Of a DNA stretch of 64,000 nt, positions 25,953 through 35,570 are shown piece after piece. The translations under genes were made by a program, and so were the position numbers. The notes under the pieces were generated by a model, which worked only from the letters and a program-made list of their open reading frames with translations, was not told the DNA's origin and did not search any database. Position 1 is the first letter of the stretch. Each line of letters opens with the position of its first letter. The DNA is taken from positions 1-64,000 of the forward strand of contig JAJVIH010000023.1 in NCBI GenBank assembly GCA_022072125.1, in the 5' to 3' direction. This DNA comes from Myxococcota bacterium. GTDB lineage: Bacteria; Myxococcota; JAJVIH01.

Positions 25953-27050
25953 TTAGCGTTGAGCAACCGTTCCCTTTTCAATGATGAAGGGCTTGCCGGT
26001 CCGGACATTGTATTCATAGAGCGAATGGTTGAAGCAGCCGTTGTCGCAGCCGCGCGTCTGCATGCCTTCCATCGTGCGCGAGCAGGACTGCGAGCGCAGG
26101 ATGTCGGCCAGCGGCTGGGAAAACACGTTGCCGATGGTCAGCGAAGGGTCGCCCCACATGCAGCAGGGGATCACGTCGCCATTGTAAAACACGCCGACCT
26201 GCTGCTCGACGCCCAGGCAACGCACGTTGAACGGCGCGCCCGAATGATAACGCAGGCCCGCCCGGTAGTAATCCTTGCGGCCGTGAAAATCAGGATCGTT
26301 TTCAACCACCCAGTCGCAGAAATCGAGGTAGGCCGTTTTTTCCTCCTCCGTGCGGACATGCAGATCGGGCGCATCATTCACCGGCCAGAAGTTGAATTTG
26401 AACCCGCGTTCCTTCGCGAATTCATACATGGCGCGGAGGTGGAAGACATTCTTGTTGGTGGTGACGAAGTAGATATTGACGATGCCAGGATAACCCGCCT
26501 CGCGCAGCGCGGCGAAACCATCCTGGATGCGATCGAAGCTGCCTTTCCGGCCGCGCAGGTGGTCGTGTACTTCACGGGGTCCGTCAATGGACACCGACAG
26601 GCTGTCTACCTTCAGTTCCGTGATGCGCTGGGCGTCGCGCCGCAGGAAAAAACCGTTGGTGGTGATATTCAGGCCCATGTGGGCGTTTTTGGCGTGGGAG
26701 ATGATCTCGAAAATTCCCGGGTGAACGAAGGGTTCGCCGCCGGTGATCACCAGGTTGGGAATGCCCAGGGTGCGCGCCTGGTCAATCACATGGCAGGCCA
26801 TGCTGGCGCGCATCAAATCGGTGTATTTCCAGAGTTCGCAGAATTCGCATTTCAGGTTGCAGCGCTTCCCGATCATCATGATCATGACTTCGGGGTGGGG
26901 CAGCGGGCCCAGCGCGGCTTCCCGGCCCAGCTTCAGCGCGGCCCGCGCGGCCTTGCCCGCGGCTTCCGCCAGGCGTTCCGCGGCCTTGCCAACGGATTCC
27001 GTATCGAAAAGCGTGCGCGGCAGGAAGGGGGCGGCCATTGGCTTGGACAT
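25953..27050 (-). CDS. Radical SAM/SPASM-like protein (first of a pair)
   Basis: A 365-residue enzyme with a helical N-terminal extension of about 50 residues. The radical SAM cluster is Cys64-x3-Cys68-x2-Cys71 in KRCNLKCEFCELW, then VITGGEPFVHPG and ITTNGFFL. The C-terminal part has VRCLGVEQQ, VIPCCMWGDP and RGCDNGCF, typical of SPASM auxiliary clusters. A strong GAGGTGAC ribosome site precedes the ATG. It is only loosely similar to its downstream partner, so the pair looks like two steps of a pathway and not a recent duplication. Function unknown. Confidence 0.87.
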   Translation of the reverse strand: MSKPMAAPFLPRTLFDTESVGKAAERLAEAAGKAARAALKLGREAALGPLPHPEVMIMMIGKRCNLKCEFCELWKYTDLMRASMACHVIDQARTLGIPNLVITGGEPFVHPGIFEIISHAKNAHMGLNITTNGFFLRRDAQRITELKVDSLSVSIDGPREVHDHLRGRKGSFDRIQDGFAALREAGYPGIVNIYFVTTNKNVFHLRAMYEFAKERGFKFNFWPVNDAPDLHVRTEEEKTAYLDFCDWVVENDPDFHGRKDYYRAGLRYHSGAPFNVRCLGVEQQVGVFYNGDVIPCCMWGDPSLTIGNVFSQPLADILRSQSCSRTMEGMQTRGCDNGCFNHSLYEYNVRTGKPFIIEKGTVAQR

Positions 27051-27322
27051 CTGTCACCTCGGTCAGCCCATGGGGGCGATATATTGTCGCCGGTATGCAC
27101 CGGAATCATCAAACCTTGGCCCGCACGGTCATGTTAAGGGCGGCGCCCGATCCATTGCAAGCAAACCGCCGCGAAATATCCCGGGCCACGGGATTGATTT
27201 TGCCGGGATTTTGCGCGCCGGGGTAATCCCCACCCAAGGGAACGGTTTTTCAGGGCTGTTTTCCGCCGGGGGAGGTTGTGGTTTAAGACCTTTTGAACTA
27301 CATTAACCGGCGGAGTGAAACC
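27051..27322. other. Divergent intergenic region with overlapping hairpins
   Basis: These 272 bases separate the radical SAM pair from the chorismate/menaquinone operon. Two short stems, GGCGA/TCGCC (27075-27091) and CCGGT/ACCGG (27090-27103), share two bases and so cannot form together. They lie in the probable leader of the radical SAM transcript. I find no precursor-peptide gene and no convincing promoter; a CGGAG site at 27311-27315 serves aroF. Confidence 0.4.
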
Positions 27323-28354
27323 ATGTCCGCCGTTGTGATCATCCTCTATGAAAACGCCGACCCGGCCCGGGTGCGCGCCGAATTGACCGCGCGTGGAATC
27401 TGGACCTCGCCGCTGACCGCCGCCGGGGGCGTGGCCGCGCTGGCGGTGGAGCCGTATTCAGCAGCCGCGGATCCAGCGGAACTGGCGGCCATTCCCGGCG
27501 TCCGGCAGGTGCTGGAGGAAACCACGGGGCATCCGCTGTTGCGGAATATGCCCCGGGATTATTCCCTGGGGGAGGTGCGGATCGGCGGCGGCGGCGCGCC
27601 GCTGGTCATGGCGGGGCCGTGCAGCGCGGAAACCCCGGAACTGGTGATGGAGGCAGCGCAACGCCTCGCCGCGATGGGCGTGCAGGTGTTGCGGGGCGGG
27701 GCGTACAAGCCGAGAACCAACCCGCATAGTTTTCAGGGGCACGGGCCGCGGGCCCTTCAGTGGCTGCGCGACGCGGCGGACCGCCACGGCCTGAAGCTGA
27801 TCACCGAAACCATGGGCGAGGATTCCGTCTCTCCGGTGGCGGAGGCCGCGGATATCATCCAGATCGGCTCGCGGAATATGTACAACCATGATCTGCTGCG
27901 CCGGGTGGGAAAAACCGGCAAGCCGGTCCTGCTCAAGCGCGGCGTCTCCGCGACCATTGAAGAATGGATGGGATCGGCGGAGACCCTGTTGCTTGCCGGC
28001 GCGCCGTTCGTGCTGTTCTGCGAACGCGGCATCCGCGGCTACGACGCCCATACGCGCAATTTTCTGGACCTGGGATCGGTGGCCCTGCTGCGCCGTGTTC
28101 ATGGGCTGCCGGTCGCGGTGGACCCCTCGCACGCCGCCGGCCGCCGTGATCTCATTCCGCCCCTGTCATTGGCCGCGGCGGCGGCGGGCGCCTGCGCATT
28201 GCTGATTGAAACCCATCCCTCGCCGGGAATGGCGCTCAGCGATGGCCCGCAGGCGCTTCCCCTCGAAGAACTGAGCCAGGTGATCCGTCAGATTCGCAGG
28301 CTGGCGCCGCTGTTTCCGGACGAATCCGCCGGCCGGGACGGGCATGGACGATAA
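27323..28354 (+). CDS. aroF: 3-deoxy-7-phosphoheptulonate (DAHP) synthase with N-terminal regulatory domain
   Basis: A 343-residue type I-beta DAHP synthase, the first step of the shikimate pathway (phosphoenolpyruvate plus erythrose 4-phosphate). The ATG at 27323 is chosen for the CGGAG site. Residues 1-75 form a ferredoxin-like domain as in the Thermotoga enzyme, a known site of feedback control by aromatic amino acids. The barrel has VMAGPCSAE (metal Cys), LRGGAYKPRTNP and VDPSHAAGRRD. It heads the menaquinone operon and overlaps menF by 11 bases, supplying chorismate to it. Confidence 0.93.
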   Translation: MSAVVIILYENADPARVRAELTARGIWTSPLTAAGGVAALAVEPYSAAADPAELAAIPGVRQVLEETTGHPLLRNMPRDYSLGEVRIGGGGAPLVMAGPCSAETPELVMEAAQRLAAMGVQVLRGGAYKPRTNPHSFQGHGPRALQWLRDAADRHGLKLITETMGEDSVSPVAEAADIIQIGSRNMYNHDLLRRVGKTGKPVLLKRGVSATIEEWMGSAETLLLAGAPFVLFCERGIRGYDAHTRNFLDLGSVALLRRVHGLPVAVDPSHAAGRRDLIPPLSLAAAAAGACALLIETHPSPGMALSDGPQALPLEELSQVIRQIRRLAPLFPDESAGRDGHGR

Positions 28355-29513
28355 AATCCAGTTGCGCGAGCGCCTGCAATGGCTGGACCTCCACCCGGAG
28401 CGGACGCTGTTCTATTTCCGCGATCGCGATGGCGCGGAGCGCGCGGCGGCCGGCGTGGAGACGGCGGTTTTTCCCGGCGCGGAACAACGTTTTGAACGTT
28501 CCATGGCCTGGGCGAAGGAAGCGGCCTCGCGTTCGCGCGCGAACTGGTTTTTCGGCGGCTTTGCTTTCGACGGCGCGGCGGATGATTCGGCGTGGCGGCT
28601 GTTTGGTCCGGCGTTGTTCGCCTCGGCGGGCGAAGCGGCGGAACAGGTCTCCGGATCGGAAGCGTCCGCGTATCCCCGCCTTCCGTTTCCCCGCGTGCTC
28701 ATGGTGGAGGACGCAACCACCGAGGCCGGGTGGAAATCCTCCGTCGAAACCCTGTTGGGCGCCTTCCGCTCCAGCGAATTGAGCAAGGTGACCCTGGCCC
28801 GCCAGCGCCGCCTCCGCCTCGATGATTCGCCGCGCCTGTCCGAAGTGGCCGCCCGGCTGATCGAGCAGTATCCGCGCCACTATATTCATGTTTTGAGGCT
28901 GCCGTCGCCGGATGGATTGTGCGCCATCGTGGGCGCTTCTCCCGAGCGGTTGATCAAGCGGTCGGGGCGATTCGTGGAAACCGAGGCGCTGGCGGGCACC
29001 GTGCGCGCGGAGGCGCGCAATCCATCCGCGCGGGACCACGGCAAACTGGCCCGGGAGCACCAGCATGTCGTGGATCACATCACGAAGACGTTGTCCCGCT
29101 GGTGCTCCCATGTCGAGGCGGCGGGGGCCCCCGCATGGGCCGCCAGCGGCGCCATCAGCCATTTGAAAACGCCCATATTCGGCCGTCTGGACGGGTCCGG
29201 CCACGTGCTGCAACTGGCCGCCGCGCTTCATCCCACCCCCGCCATTTGCGGAACGCCGCCGGAACGCGCGGCGCGATGGATTTCCCAACTGGAGCCGCTG
29301 CCGCGCGGCTGGTACGCGGGCGGCGTGGGCTGGTTCGACACCGATGGCAATGGCGAATTCGCCGTGGGCATCCGCAACGCGCTCATCTACAACAACGTGG
29401 TGGTCATCGCCGCTGGAGCCGGAATCGTGGAGGGATCCGATCCCTCGCATGAGTACGAAGAGACGGAGTGGAAGCTGCAGGCGATGATGCGCGTTTTTGG
29501 CGCGGCGGCATGA
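28344..29513 (+). CDS. menF: Isochorismate synthase MenF
   Basis: A 389-residue chorismate-utilising enzyme that converts chorismate to isochorismate, the entry to menaquinone. The C-terminal catalytic domain shows SKVTLARQRR, GASPERLI, ETEALAGTVRAEA, HPTPAICGTP and WYAGGVGWFD, with acidic magnesium-binding residues in the usual places. It is flanked by DAHP synthase and menD with overlaps on both sides. Context separates it from anthranilate or salicylate synthases. Confidence 0.92.
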   Translation: MDDKIQLRERLQWLDLHPERTLFYFRDRDGAERAAAGVETAVFPGAEQRFERSMAWAKEAASRSRANWFFGGFAFDGAADDSAWRLFGPALFASAGEAAEQVSGSEASAYPRLPFPRVLMVEDATTEAGWKSSVETLLGAFRSSELSKVTLARQRRLRLDDSPRLSEVAARLIEQYPRHYIHVLRLPSPDGLCAIVGASPERLIKRSGRFVETEALAGTVRAEARNPSARDHGKLAREHQHVVDHITKTLSRWCSHVEAAGAPAWAASGAISHLKTPIFGRLDGSGHVLQLAAALHPTPAICGTPPERAARWISQLEPLPRGWYAGGVGWFDTDGNGEFAVGIRNALIYNNVVVIAAGAGIVEGSDPSHEYEETEWKLQAMMRVFGAAA

Positions 29514-31315
29514 ATACCGGACTTCTCAATCTGCTGTGGTCGCAGGTGCTGTTCGACGCCCTGTCCGGCGCCGGGTTGCGGCGGTTGGCCATCAGCCCCG
29601 GCTCCCGTTCGACGCCGCTGGTGCTGGCCGCGTTACGCACTTCGGGCCTGCGCCCCGCAGTGATCGCCGACGAACGAGCCGCCGCTTTCCATGTGCTGGG
29701 CATGGCGCGGTTTTCCCGCCAGCCCGCCGCTTTCGTTTGCACATCCGGAACCGCGCCTGCCCATGCCTATCCGGCGATCATGGAGGCCAGCGCGGCGCGG
29801 ATTCCGTTGCTGGTGATCTCGGCGGACCGCCCGCCGTCCGGACAATGGGCCGGCGAACCGCAGTCCGCCGATCAGACGAGGTTGTTTGGCGGTTTTGTCC
29901 GCCGCTTCGCGGACGCGGGGATTCCGCAACCCGGCGATGACGCCTTGCTGGGCCTCCGGCGGCTCGCCATGCAACTGCTGGCCGAGGCCTCCGGCGCGCA
30001 CGCGGGCCCCATCCATCTCAACATGCCGTTTCACAAGCCGCTGGAGCCGGTGGAGTGGACCCCCGATCTCGAGGCCGGCCTGAATGAAACCCGGCGCCGC
30101 ATTCGCCAGCGCGGTCTGCAACGCATATTTCCGGTTCAGGAGGCCGCGCCGGCTGAAGAAACCCTCCAGCAACTCCGGGATGAAATCCGCGCCCATGAAG
30201 ATGGGTTGATCCTCTGCGGTCCCGCGGATGGCGCCGCCGCGCCCGCGGACCTGGTGGAGCGTTTGGCCGGCGCCAGCGGTTATCCGGTATACGCGGAAGC
30301 CGCCAGCGGCGTGCGCGGGGCGATGAACGGCAAGGCGTCCGGCGCCCATGCGTTTGGAGCGCTTGCCGCGCGCGGGTTGACGCCTGCGCCGGACAAGCCG
30401 CCCTTGATCATCCAGTTGGGGATGGTTCCTGTCAGCAGCGCCGTGCAGCGCTGGCTGGCCTCGTCTGGCGCGCGGCGGATGATCATATCCTCCGATTGGG
30501 CCAATCCCGATGGACTGGGGAATTTTCACATCCGTCAAAGTCCTGCCGGAGTTCTGAAACAGTTGGTCCCCAGGCTTGCGGATTTCCGCCGCCCGGCCGC
30601 CGCCTGGGGAATGGAGCTGATCCGCCGCTCGCAACTGTACTGGGCCGCCGTGAGCGCGGCGCGGCGCGGCCGCGAAGCCCTTTGCGAGGCCGCGATCGCC
30701 CGGAGCGTGCAGTCCGCGATTCGCCGTTGCGGATTTGTGCAACTGGGCAACAGCCGGCCTGTCCGCATGTTCGACCAGTGGACGGATCCGGATGGAGACT
30801 CCGCCGGCGGGGCGCCCCGGTTCATCCATCAGCGCGGCGTCAGCGGCATTGACGGGCTGGTGTCATCCGCGTGCGGCGCGGCGTCCGTGCTGGATGGGTG
30901 CGCCAGAGGCTTGGTGATTCTGGGTGATGTCAGCCTGTCCCACGACCTGCATGGCCTGCTGGCCGCGGCGGAACAGCAGGCGCCCCTGACCATTCTGGCC
31001 GTCAACAATGGCGGAGGACGCATCTTCGACGAACTTCCGGCGGCGCGCTCTCCGCTGATCTCCCGCGAGGATTTCGAGCGGTGCTGGCTGACCCCGCAGC
31101 CCCTGAACATCGCGGACGCCGCCCGCATGGCCGGCCTGCGCCATGCCGCCGCCCTGACCGCGCATGAACTGGATGCGGCGCTGGCGGAAGCGGCGGACGC
31201 CCATGGCCCCGTTGTTCTGGAAGCGATAGTCCATGACGGGGAGGAAACCCGCTTCCGCGAAGACCTTCAAGAGCGTTTGGACCAACTGTTTTCCTCAACC
31301 AGGGAGAAGCCATGA
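29510..31315 (+). CDS. menD: MenD, SEPHCHC synthase
   Basis: A 601-residue thiamine diphosphate enzyme that adds the succinic semialdehyde unit from 2-oxoglutarate to isochorismate. The ATG overlaps the menF stop (ATGA). N-terminal domain: [13 protein letters not shown] and [14 protein letters not shown] with the ThDP-activating Glu. C-terminal ThDP site: [11 protein letters not shown] followed by [12 protein letters not shown], the GDX(26-30)NN pattern. The size is slightly above the usual 550-580. Confidence 0.93.
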   Translation: MNTGLLNLLWSQVLFDALSGAGLRRLAISPGSRSTPLVLAALRTSGLRPAVIADERAAAFHVLGMARFSRQPAAFVCTSGTAPAHAYPAIMEASAARIPLLVISADRPPSGQWAGEPQSADQTRLFGGFVRRFADAGIPQPGDDALLGLRRLAMQLLAEASGAHAGPIHLNMPFHKPLEPVEWTPDLEAGLNETRRRIRQRGLQRIFPVQEAAPAEETLQQLRDEIRAHEDGLILCGPADGAAAPADLVERLAGASGYPVYAEAASGVRGAMNGKASGAHAFGALAARGLTPAPDKPPLIIQLGMVPVSSAVQRWLASSGARRMIISSDWANPDGLGNFHIRQSPAGVLKQLVPRLADFRRPAAAWGMELIRRSQLYWAAVSAARRGREALCEAAIARSVQSAIRRCGFVQLGNSRPVRMFDQWTDPDGDSAGGAPRFIHQRGVSGIDGLVSSACGAASVLDGCARGLVILGDVSLSHDLHGLLAAAEQQAPLTILAVNNGGGRIFDELPAARSPLISREDFERCWLTPQPLNIADAARMAGLRHAAALTAHELDAALAEAADAHGPVVLEAIVHDGEETRFREDLQERLDQLFSSTREKP

Positions 31316-32142
31316 GCAGCGTGCAGTGGAAAGCCCAGAAAGAGTTCGATTTCAAGGATGTTAAATATGAAAAATGCGACGAGGGGATCGCGAAGATCAC
31401 CATCAACCGTCCCAGGGTGCGCAACGCCTTCCGCCCGCTCACCATCAAGGAGTTACAGCGCGCTTTCGACGACGCCCGCGATGACTCCGGCGTGGGCGTG
31501 ATCATCCTGACCGGCGAAGGAAAGGAAGCCTTCTGTTCGGGGGGCGATCAGCGCGTGCGCGGCGAGGGTGGGTATGTCGGCGACGACGGCGTTCCCCGCT
31601 TGAATGTGCTGGACCTGCAGCGGCAAATCCGCACTCTGCCAAAGCCGGTGGTCGCCATGGTGGCGGGCTACGCGATCGGCGGCGGCCATGTGCTGCATGT
31701 GGTATGCGATCTCACCATCGCCGCGGACAACGCCCGTTTTGGACAGACAGGCCCGCGCGTGGGCAGCTTTGACGGCGGGTATGGATCGTCGTTTCTCGCC
31801 CGCATCGTCGGGCAGAAGAAGGCGCGGGAAATCTGGTTCCTGTGCCGCCAGTACGACGCCCGTCAGGCGCTGGAGATGGGGCTCGTCAATACGGTGGTTC
31901 CCGTGGACCGGCTGGAGGAAGAAACCATCCAGTGGTGCCGGGAGATGCTGCAACTGAGCCCGACCGCGCTGCGTCTGCTCAAGGCGGCCATGAACGCCGA
32001 CTGCGATGGCCAGGCGGGCCTGCAACAACTGGCGGGCGACGCCACGCTGCTGTTCTATCTCACGGAAGAGGGGAAGGAAGGCAAAAACGCTTTCCTGGAG
32101 AAGCGCAAGCCGGATTTCCGGAAGTTCCGGCGCCTGCCGTGA
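31312..32142 (+). CDS. menB: 1,4-dihydroxy-2-naphthoyl-CoA synthase MenB
   Basis: A 276-residue crotonase-fold enzyme closing the naphthoate ring from o-succinylbenzoyl-CoA. Diagnostic features are [16 protein letters not shown], the loop [15 protein letters not shown], and the C-terminus [12 protein letters not shown], all typical of MenB and absent from ordinary enoyl-CoA hydratases. It overlaps menD by ATGA. Confidence 0.95.
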   Translation: MSSVQWKAQKEFDFKDVKYEKCDEGIAKITINRPRVRNAFRPLTIKELQRAFDDARDDSGVGVIILTGEGKEAFCSGGDQRVRGEGGYVGDDGVPRLNVLDLQRQIRTLPKPVVAMVAGYAIGGGHVLHVVCDLTIAADNARFGQTGPRVGSFDGGYGSSFLARIVGQKKAREIWFLCRQYDARQALEMGLVNTVVPVDRLEEETIQWCREMLQLSPTALRLLKAAMNADCDGQAGLQQLAGDATLLFYLTEEGKEGKNAFLEKRKPDFRKFRRLP

Positions 32143-32166
32143 TGGATCGGCGTTGCATCCGAAGCC

Positions 32167-33111
32167 ATGGGTGAATCAGCGCAATCCCTGGAGCAGGCCG
32201 CGCGCACGGGTCTTCCCGCGCCTGGTTCGGTTGCAGCCTGGATATTGGCCGCGCGCCCGCCCACGCTGTTCGCCGCCATTGCTCCGGTGCTGGTTGGCGG
32301 AGCGGCGGCCTGGCGATTCGGAAGGGCGGATGGCGCGGAGTTTTCCTGGCCCGGATGTTTCGCCGCGCTGCTGGGGGCGGTGTTCATCCAGATCGGAACC
32401 AATTTCGCCAACGATGTATCCGATTACCGGAAAGGCGCCGATACGGAGGAGCGGCTGGGGCCGCCGCGCGCGGTGTCTTCCGGATTGCTCACGCCCAGGC
32501 AGGCCTGGGCGGGCGTATGGACATCGTTCGCACTGGCGGTTGCGGCGGGGCTGTTTCTCACCTTTTTTCGCGGGTGGCCCATCGTGGCGATCGGCGTGGC
32601 GTCCATCCTGTCGGGGCTGGCCTATACCGGCGGACCCTGGCCGCTGGGATATAACGGACTCGGCGACCTGTTCGTGCTGGTGTTTTTCGGCTTCGTGGCG
32701 GCGTGCGGAACCTCCTGGGTTTGCGTGGGGAATATTCCGCCGCCGGCATGGATCGCCGCGCTGGCCGTGGGTTTGCTGGCCACCGCCATTCTCGCCGTCA
32801 ATAATGTGCGCGATGTCTCGACCGACGTGAAGGCGGGCAAGCGGACCCTCGCCGTGCGCTTTGGAACCGGTTTCGTGAAGGCCGAATACGCCGCGTGTAT
32901 CGTCATCCCCTATCTGCTGCTGGCGGTGATCTGGTTTCAGACGGGTGATTGGCCGGTGTCGCCCCTGTTCTCACTGCCAGTGGCGGCCGCGACCCTGCGC
33001 GGGTTTTTCCGCGTCACTCATCCCCGCCAGTACAATCCCATTCTGGCGGCGACAGCGAAATTGCTGGCGTTGTGGTCCGCCTTGCTTGCGATCGAGTGGA
33101 TGGTGGGTTGA
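32167..33111 (+). CDS. menA: 1,4-dihydroxy-2-naphthoate polyprenyltransferase MenA
   Basis: A 314-residue membrane prenyltransferase of the UbiA family, about eight to nine helices. It attaches the polyprenyl tail to dihydroxynaphthoate with loss of CO2. The two Asp-rich magnesium sites are [14 protein letters not shown] and [17 protein letters not shown]. The N-terminus reads [17 protein letters not shown], usual for MenA. Gap to menB is 24 bases and to menC six. Confidence 0.93.
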   Translation: MGESAQSLEQAARTGLPAPGSVAAWILAARPPTLFAAIAPVLVGGAAAWRFGRADGAEFSWPGCFAALLGAVFIQIGTNFANDVSDYRKGADTEERLGPPRAVSSGLLTPRQAWAGVWTSFALAVAAGLFLTFFRGWPIVAIGVASILSGLAYTGGPWPLGYNGLGDLFVLVFFGFVAACGTSWVCVGNIPPPAWIAALAVGLLATAILAVNNVRDVSTDVKAGKRTLAVRFGTGFVKAEYAACIVIPYLLLAVIWFQTGDWPVSPLFSLPVAAATLRGFFRVTHPRQYNPILAATAKLLALWSALLAIEWMVG

Positions 33112-33117
33112 GCGGCG

Positions 33118-34176
33118 ATGGCCGTGCGTATCCGCCATCTTTCCAGGTTCCAGCTTGCGGATGGCCGCGGGCGCGCCGGCGGATCGCAACGCCAGGGCCT
33201 GTCCCTGTGTATTGAAGCGGATGGTTCGCATCAGGGACATGGCGAAGCCAGCCCGCTCGAAGGCTGGAGCGCCCGATCCGTTGATGAAATTGAAAACGAA
33301 TTGCGGGGGTTTCCCTGGCGTTCCGCGCCCGCCGGTCTTTCACCCGCGAAAGCCGCGAATGAATTGACCGCCCTGCTGCGCGGCCTCTCCGCGGACGCCC
33401 GTTTCGCCGCCGGCGGCGCATTGCTGGATTTGTGGTCGAGGCGCGCCGGGATTTCCCTTTCCCAATACCTTGCTCCGGACCCGGCGGCCGCCCGGGAAGT
33501 CCCCTGTTACCAGTTTCTGCGCGGAGACCATGTGGAAGAGTGGCTTCCACGGCTTTCCACCGGCACGCAGGACGGCGCTTTTCTCCACTGCAAGATGAAA
33601 TGGCCTCTCGATTCGCCGGGCGATCGCTTTGCTGGAGAACTGGAAAGGTTATGCGGCCATCTGGCGGGGCGTTTGCGCATCCGGCTGGATATCAACGGTC
33701 AATGGGACAAACCCTTCGCCGGGCGGATGTTGCGCCAACTGGCTTCTCTGCCCATCGAATATGTCGAGGAGCCTGTGCGTGGCGGGGAATTGCTCGAACT
33801 GGACAGCCCGATTCCACTCGCCGCGGATGAAAGCGCGCTCGATGATCAATTCCGCACGGGTTTGCTGGAGCAACGTGGCGCGGTCAGGTTTGTGATTCTC
33901 AAACCGGCGTTCACCGGTTCGCCGCTGGAGAGCCTGGAACGCGCCCGTGATTTCCGGCAGGCGGGGTTGCGCGTGGTGATCACCCATGTTTTTGGCGGGG
34001 CCGTGGGGCACGCCCATGCGGTGGCGATCGCCCAGGCGCTGGCGGATACGGAATTTCACGGCCTTGCGTGGCCTTACGCCGGGACCGCTGTTCCAGCGGG
34101 CTTGATTTGGAACGCGGAACGCGACGCCATCGCGCTTGCGGGCGCTCCCGGCATGGGTCTGGACACGCCGCCATGA
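33118..34176 (+). CDS. menC: o-Succinylbenzoate synthase MenC
   Basis: A 352-residue enolase-superfamily dehydratase forming o-succinylbenzoate. The catalytic KxK pair is in LHCKMKWP, followed by metal ligands in RLDINGQWD, VEEPV and LAADES, and the opposite-face lysine in ILKPAFTG. The order of these motifs is that of MenC. Its stop overlaps the menE start (ATGA). Confidence 0.9.
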   Translation: MAVRIRHLSRFQLADGRGRAGGSQRQGLSLCIEADGSHQGHGEASPLEGWSARSVDEIENELRGFPWRSAPAGLSPAKAANELTALLRGLSADARFAAGGALLDLWSRRAGISLSQYLAPDPAAAREVPCYQFLRGDHVEEWLPRLSTGTQDGAFLHCKMKWPLDSPGDRFAGELERLCGHLAGRLRIRLDINGQWDKPFAGRMLRQLASLPIEYVEEPVRGGELLELDSPIPLAADESALDDQFRTGLLEQRGAVRFVILKPAFTGSPLESLERARDFRQAGLRVVITHVFGGAVGHAHAVAIAQALADTEFHGLAWPYAGTAVPAGLIWNAERDAIALAGAPGMGLDTPP

Positions 34177-35564
34177 ATCTCCACGCCGTCATTGTGGAAC
34201 TCGCCGCCGCATGGCCCGGGGCGCCGGCCGTCATCACCGGCGGACAGACTGTCAGCTACCGGGAATTGCTGGCGCTGGCGGATGAAGAGGCCCAGGCCAT
34301 TCACGCCAGACTGGGAAGCCGGCGCCACCCCGGCGCCCCGCGCATCGCGTTTCCGGCGGGGATGAACCTGCGGACCGTGGCGCGCTTTCTGGCTTGCTGG
34401 AAACTCGAAGCCGCGGCGGCGCCCTGGAATCCGAAACAGGGAGAGGATGGTGTTGCGCAGGCCATCGAGGCGGCCGCGCCCACCCTGACGCTGGATCGTC
34501 CGGCTCCGCCGGCCCGCGAGGTGATTCCGCATGCGGAAGGATGCGCGGCCATCATCCAGACCAGCGGATCGTCTGGCGCGCCCAAGGCGGTGATGCTGAC
34601 CCACCGCAATTTTCTGGCGTCGGCGCGCGCCTCCGCTTCGATTTTGCCGCTGGGGCCGGGCTGCCGGTGGCTGATGCTCCTTTCCCCGGCCCGCATCGGC
34701 GGCTTGTCCATCATCACCCGCTGCCTGACCTCCGGCGCGGCGATTGTGATTCCGGAAAAATACAAACCTGGCCATCCCGGCCTTTTGATGGAGCAGCATC
34801 GCATCACCCATTTGTCCGCGGCGCCGGTGATGCTCGATGCATGGTTCGCATCCGGTCGGCCGCCGCGCGGTCCGGGAACATGGCGGGCCATTCTTTCCGG
34901 CGGCGGCGCCACGCCCGCGGGATTGATGCTGAAATGTCAACAGGCAGGATTGCCTGTCCTGCCGACCTGGGGAATGACCGAAACCTGTTCGCAGGCCGCC
35001 ACCCGTCCATTGTCAAATAGTCAATACGATGGACCGGCCATCGGGCCGCTGCTTTCCGGGCTGGAGGCGCGAGTGACGGATCAGGGAATATTCCACTTGC
35101 GCGGAGACCAGGTGACGCCGGGGTATTTCAATGTTCCGCCCGGCGCCCAACCGTTCACGGACGATGGCTGGCTGGTCACCAGCGACTGCGGACGCATCCA
35201 TGACAATGGCTGGGTGGAAGTGCTCGGCCGCGCCGATGATATGATCATCACCGGCGGGGAGAAGGTTCATCCGCTGGAGGTGGAGCGCCTGCTCGCCTTT
35301 GCGCCCGGAGTGCGGAACTGCATGGTATCCGGCGTTCCCCATCCGGCCTGGGGTCAGGTGGTCGCGTGCGCGCTGGAAAAAACACCCGGCTTTCGCGCGG
35401 AGGATTTCGTGCGTTTCGTGCGCGGACGCCTCGAATCCCGTCTCAAACCCCGCCTGATCGCCATCATGGACAGGTTGCCCGTCACCAGCGCCGGCAAGCC
35501 CGATCGCAGGGAACTGCGGAATATCCCGCTCCAGGAATTCTCGTCCCTCGATGAATTGGGGTAG
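34173..35564 (+). CDS. menE: o-Succinylbenzoate-CoA ligase MenE
   Basis: A 463-residue AMP-forming ligase activating o-succinylbenzoate with CoA. I take the ATG at 34173, coupled to menC; the frame extends upstream without family similarity. ATP loop IIQTSGSSGAPKAVMLTH (about 126-143), then TWGMTETCSQA, DDGWLVTSDCG and the late TSAGKPDRRE lysine motif. It is the last gene; the next unit is convergent. The operon lacks menH (SHCHC synthase) and menG/ubiE, which must be elsewhere or replaced. Confidence 0.92.
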   Translation: MNLHAVIVELAAAWPGAPAVITGGQTVSYRELLALADEEAQAIHARLGSRRHPGAPRIAFPAGMNLRTVARFLACWKLEAAAAPWNPKQGEDGVAQAIEAAAPTLTLDRPAPPAREVIPHAEGCAAIIQTSGSSGAPKAVMLTHRNFLASARASASILPLGPGCRWLMLLSPARIGGLSIITRCLTSGAAIVIPEKYKPGHPGLLMEQHRITHLSAAPVMLDAWFASGRPPRGPGTWRAILSGGGATPAGLMLKCQQAGLPVLPTWGMTETCSQAATRPLSNSQYDGPAIGPLLSGLEARVTDQGIFHLRGDQVTPGYFNVPPGAQPFTDDGWLVTSDCGRIHDNGWVEVLGRADDMIITGGEKVHPLEVERLLAFAPGVRNCMVSGVPHPAWGQVVACALEKTPGFRAEDFVRFVRGRLESRLKPRLIAIMDRLPVTSAGKPDRRELRNIPLQEFSSLDELG

Positions 35565-35570
35565 GGCCGC

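Noticed and set aside
27276-27304. TTGTGG-17-TACATT as a promoter for aroF
   Set aside because: The start point would fall on the ribosome site about 12 bases before the ATG and both hexamers are weak.
27051-27322. Possible RiPP precursor peptide gene beside the radical SAM pair
   Set aside because: No short frame with a ribosome site and a leader/core pattern is visible on either strand of the gap.
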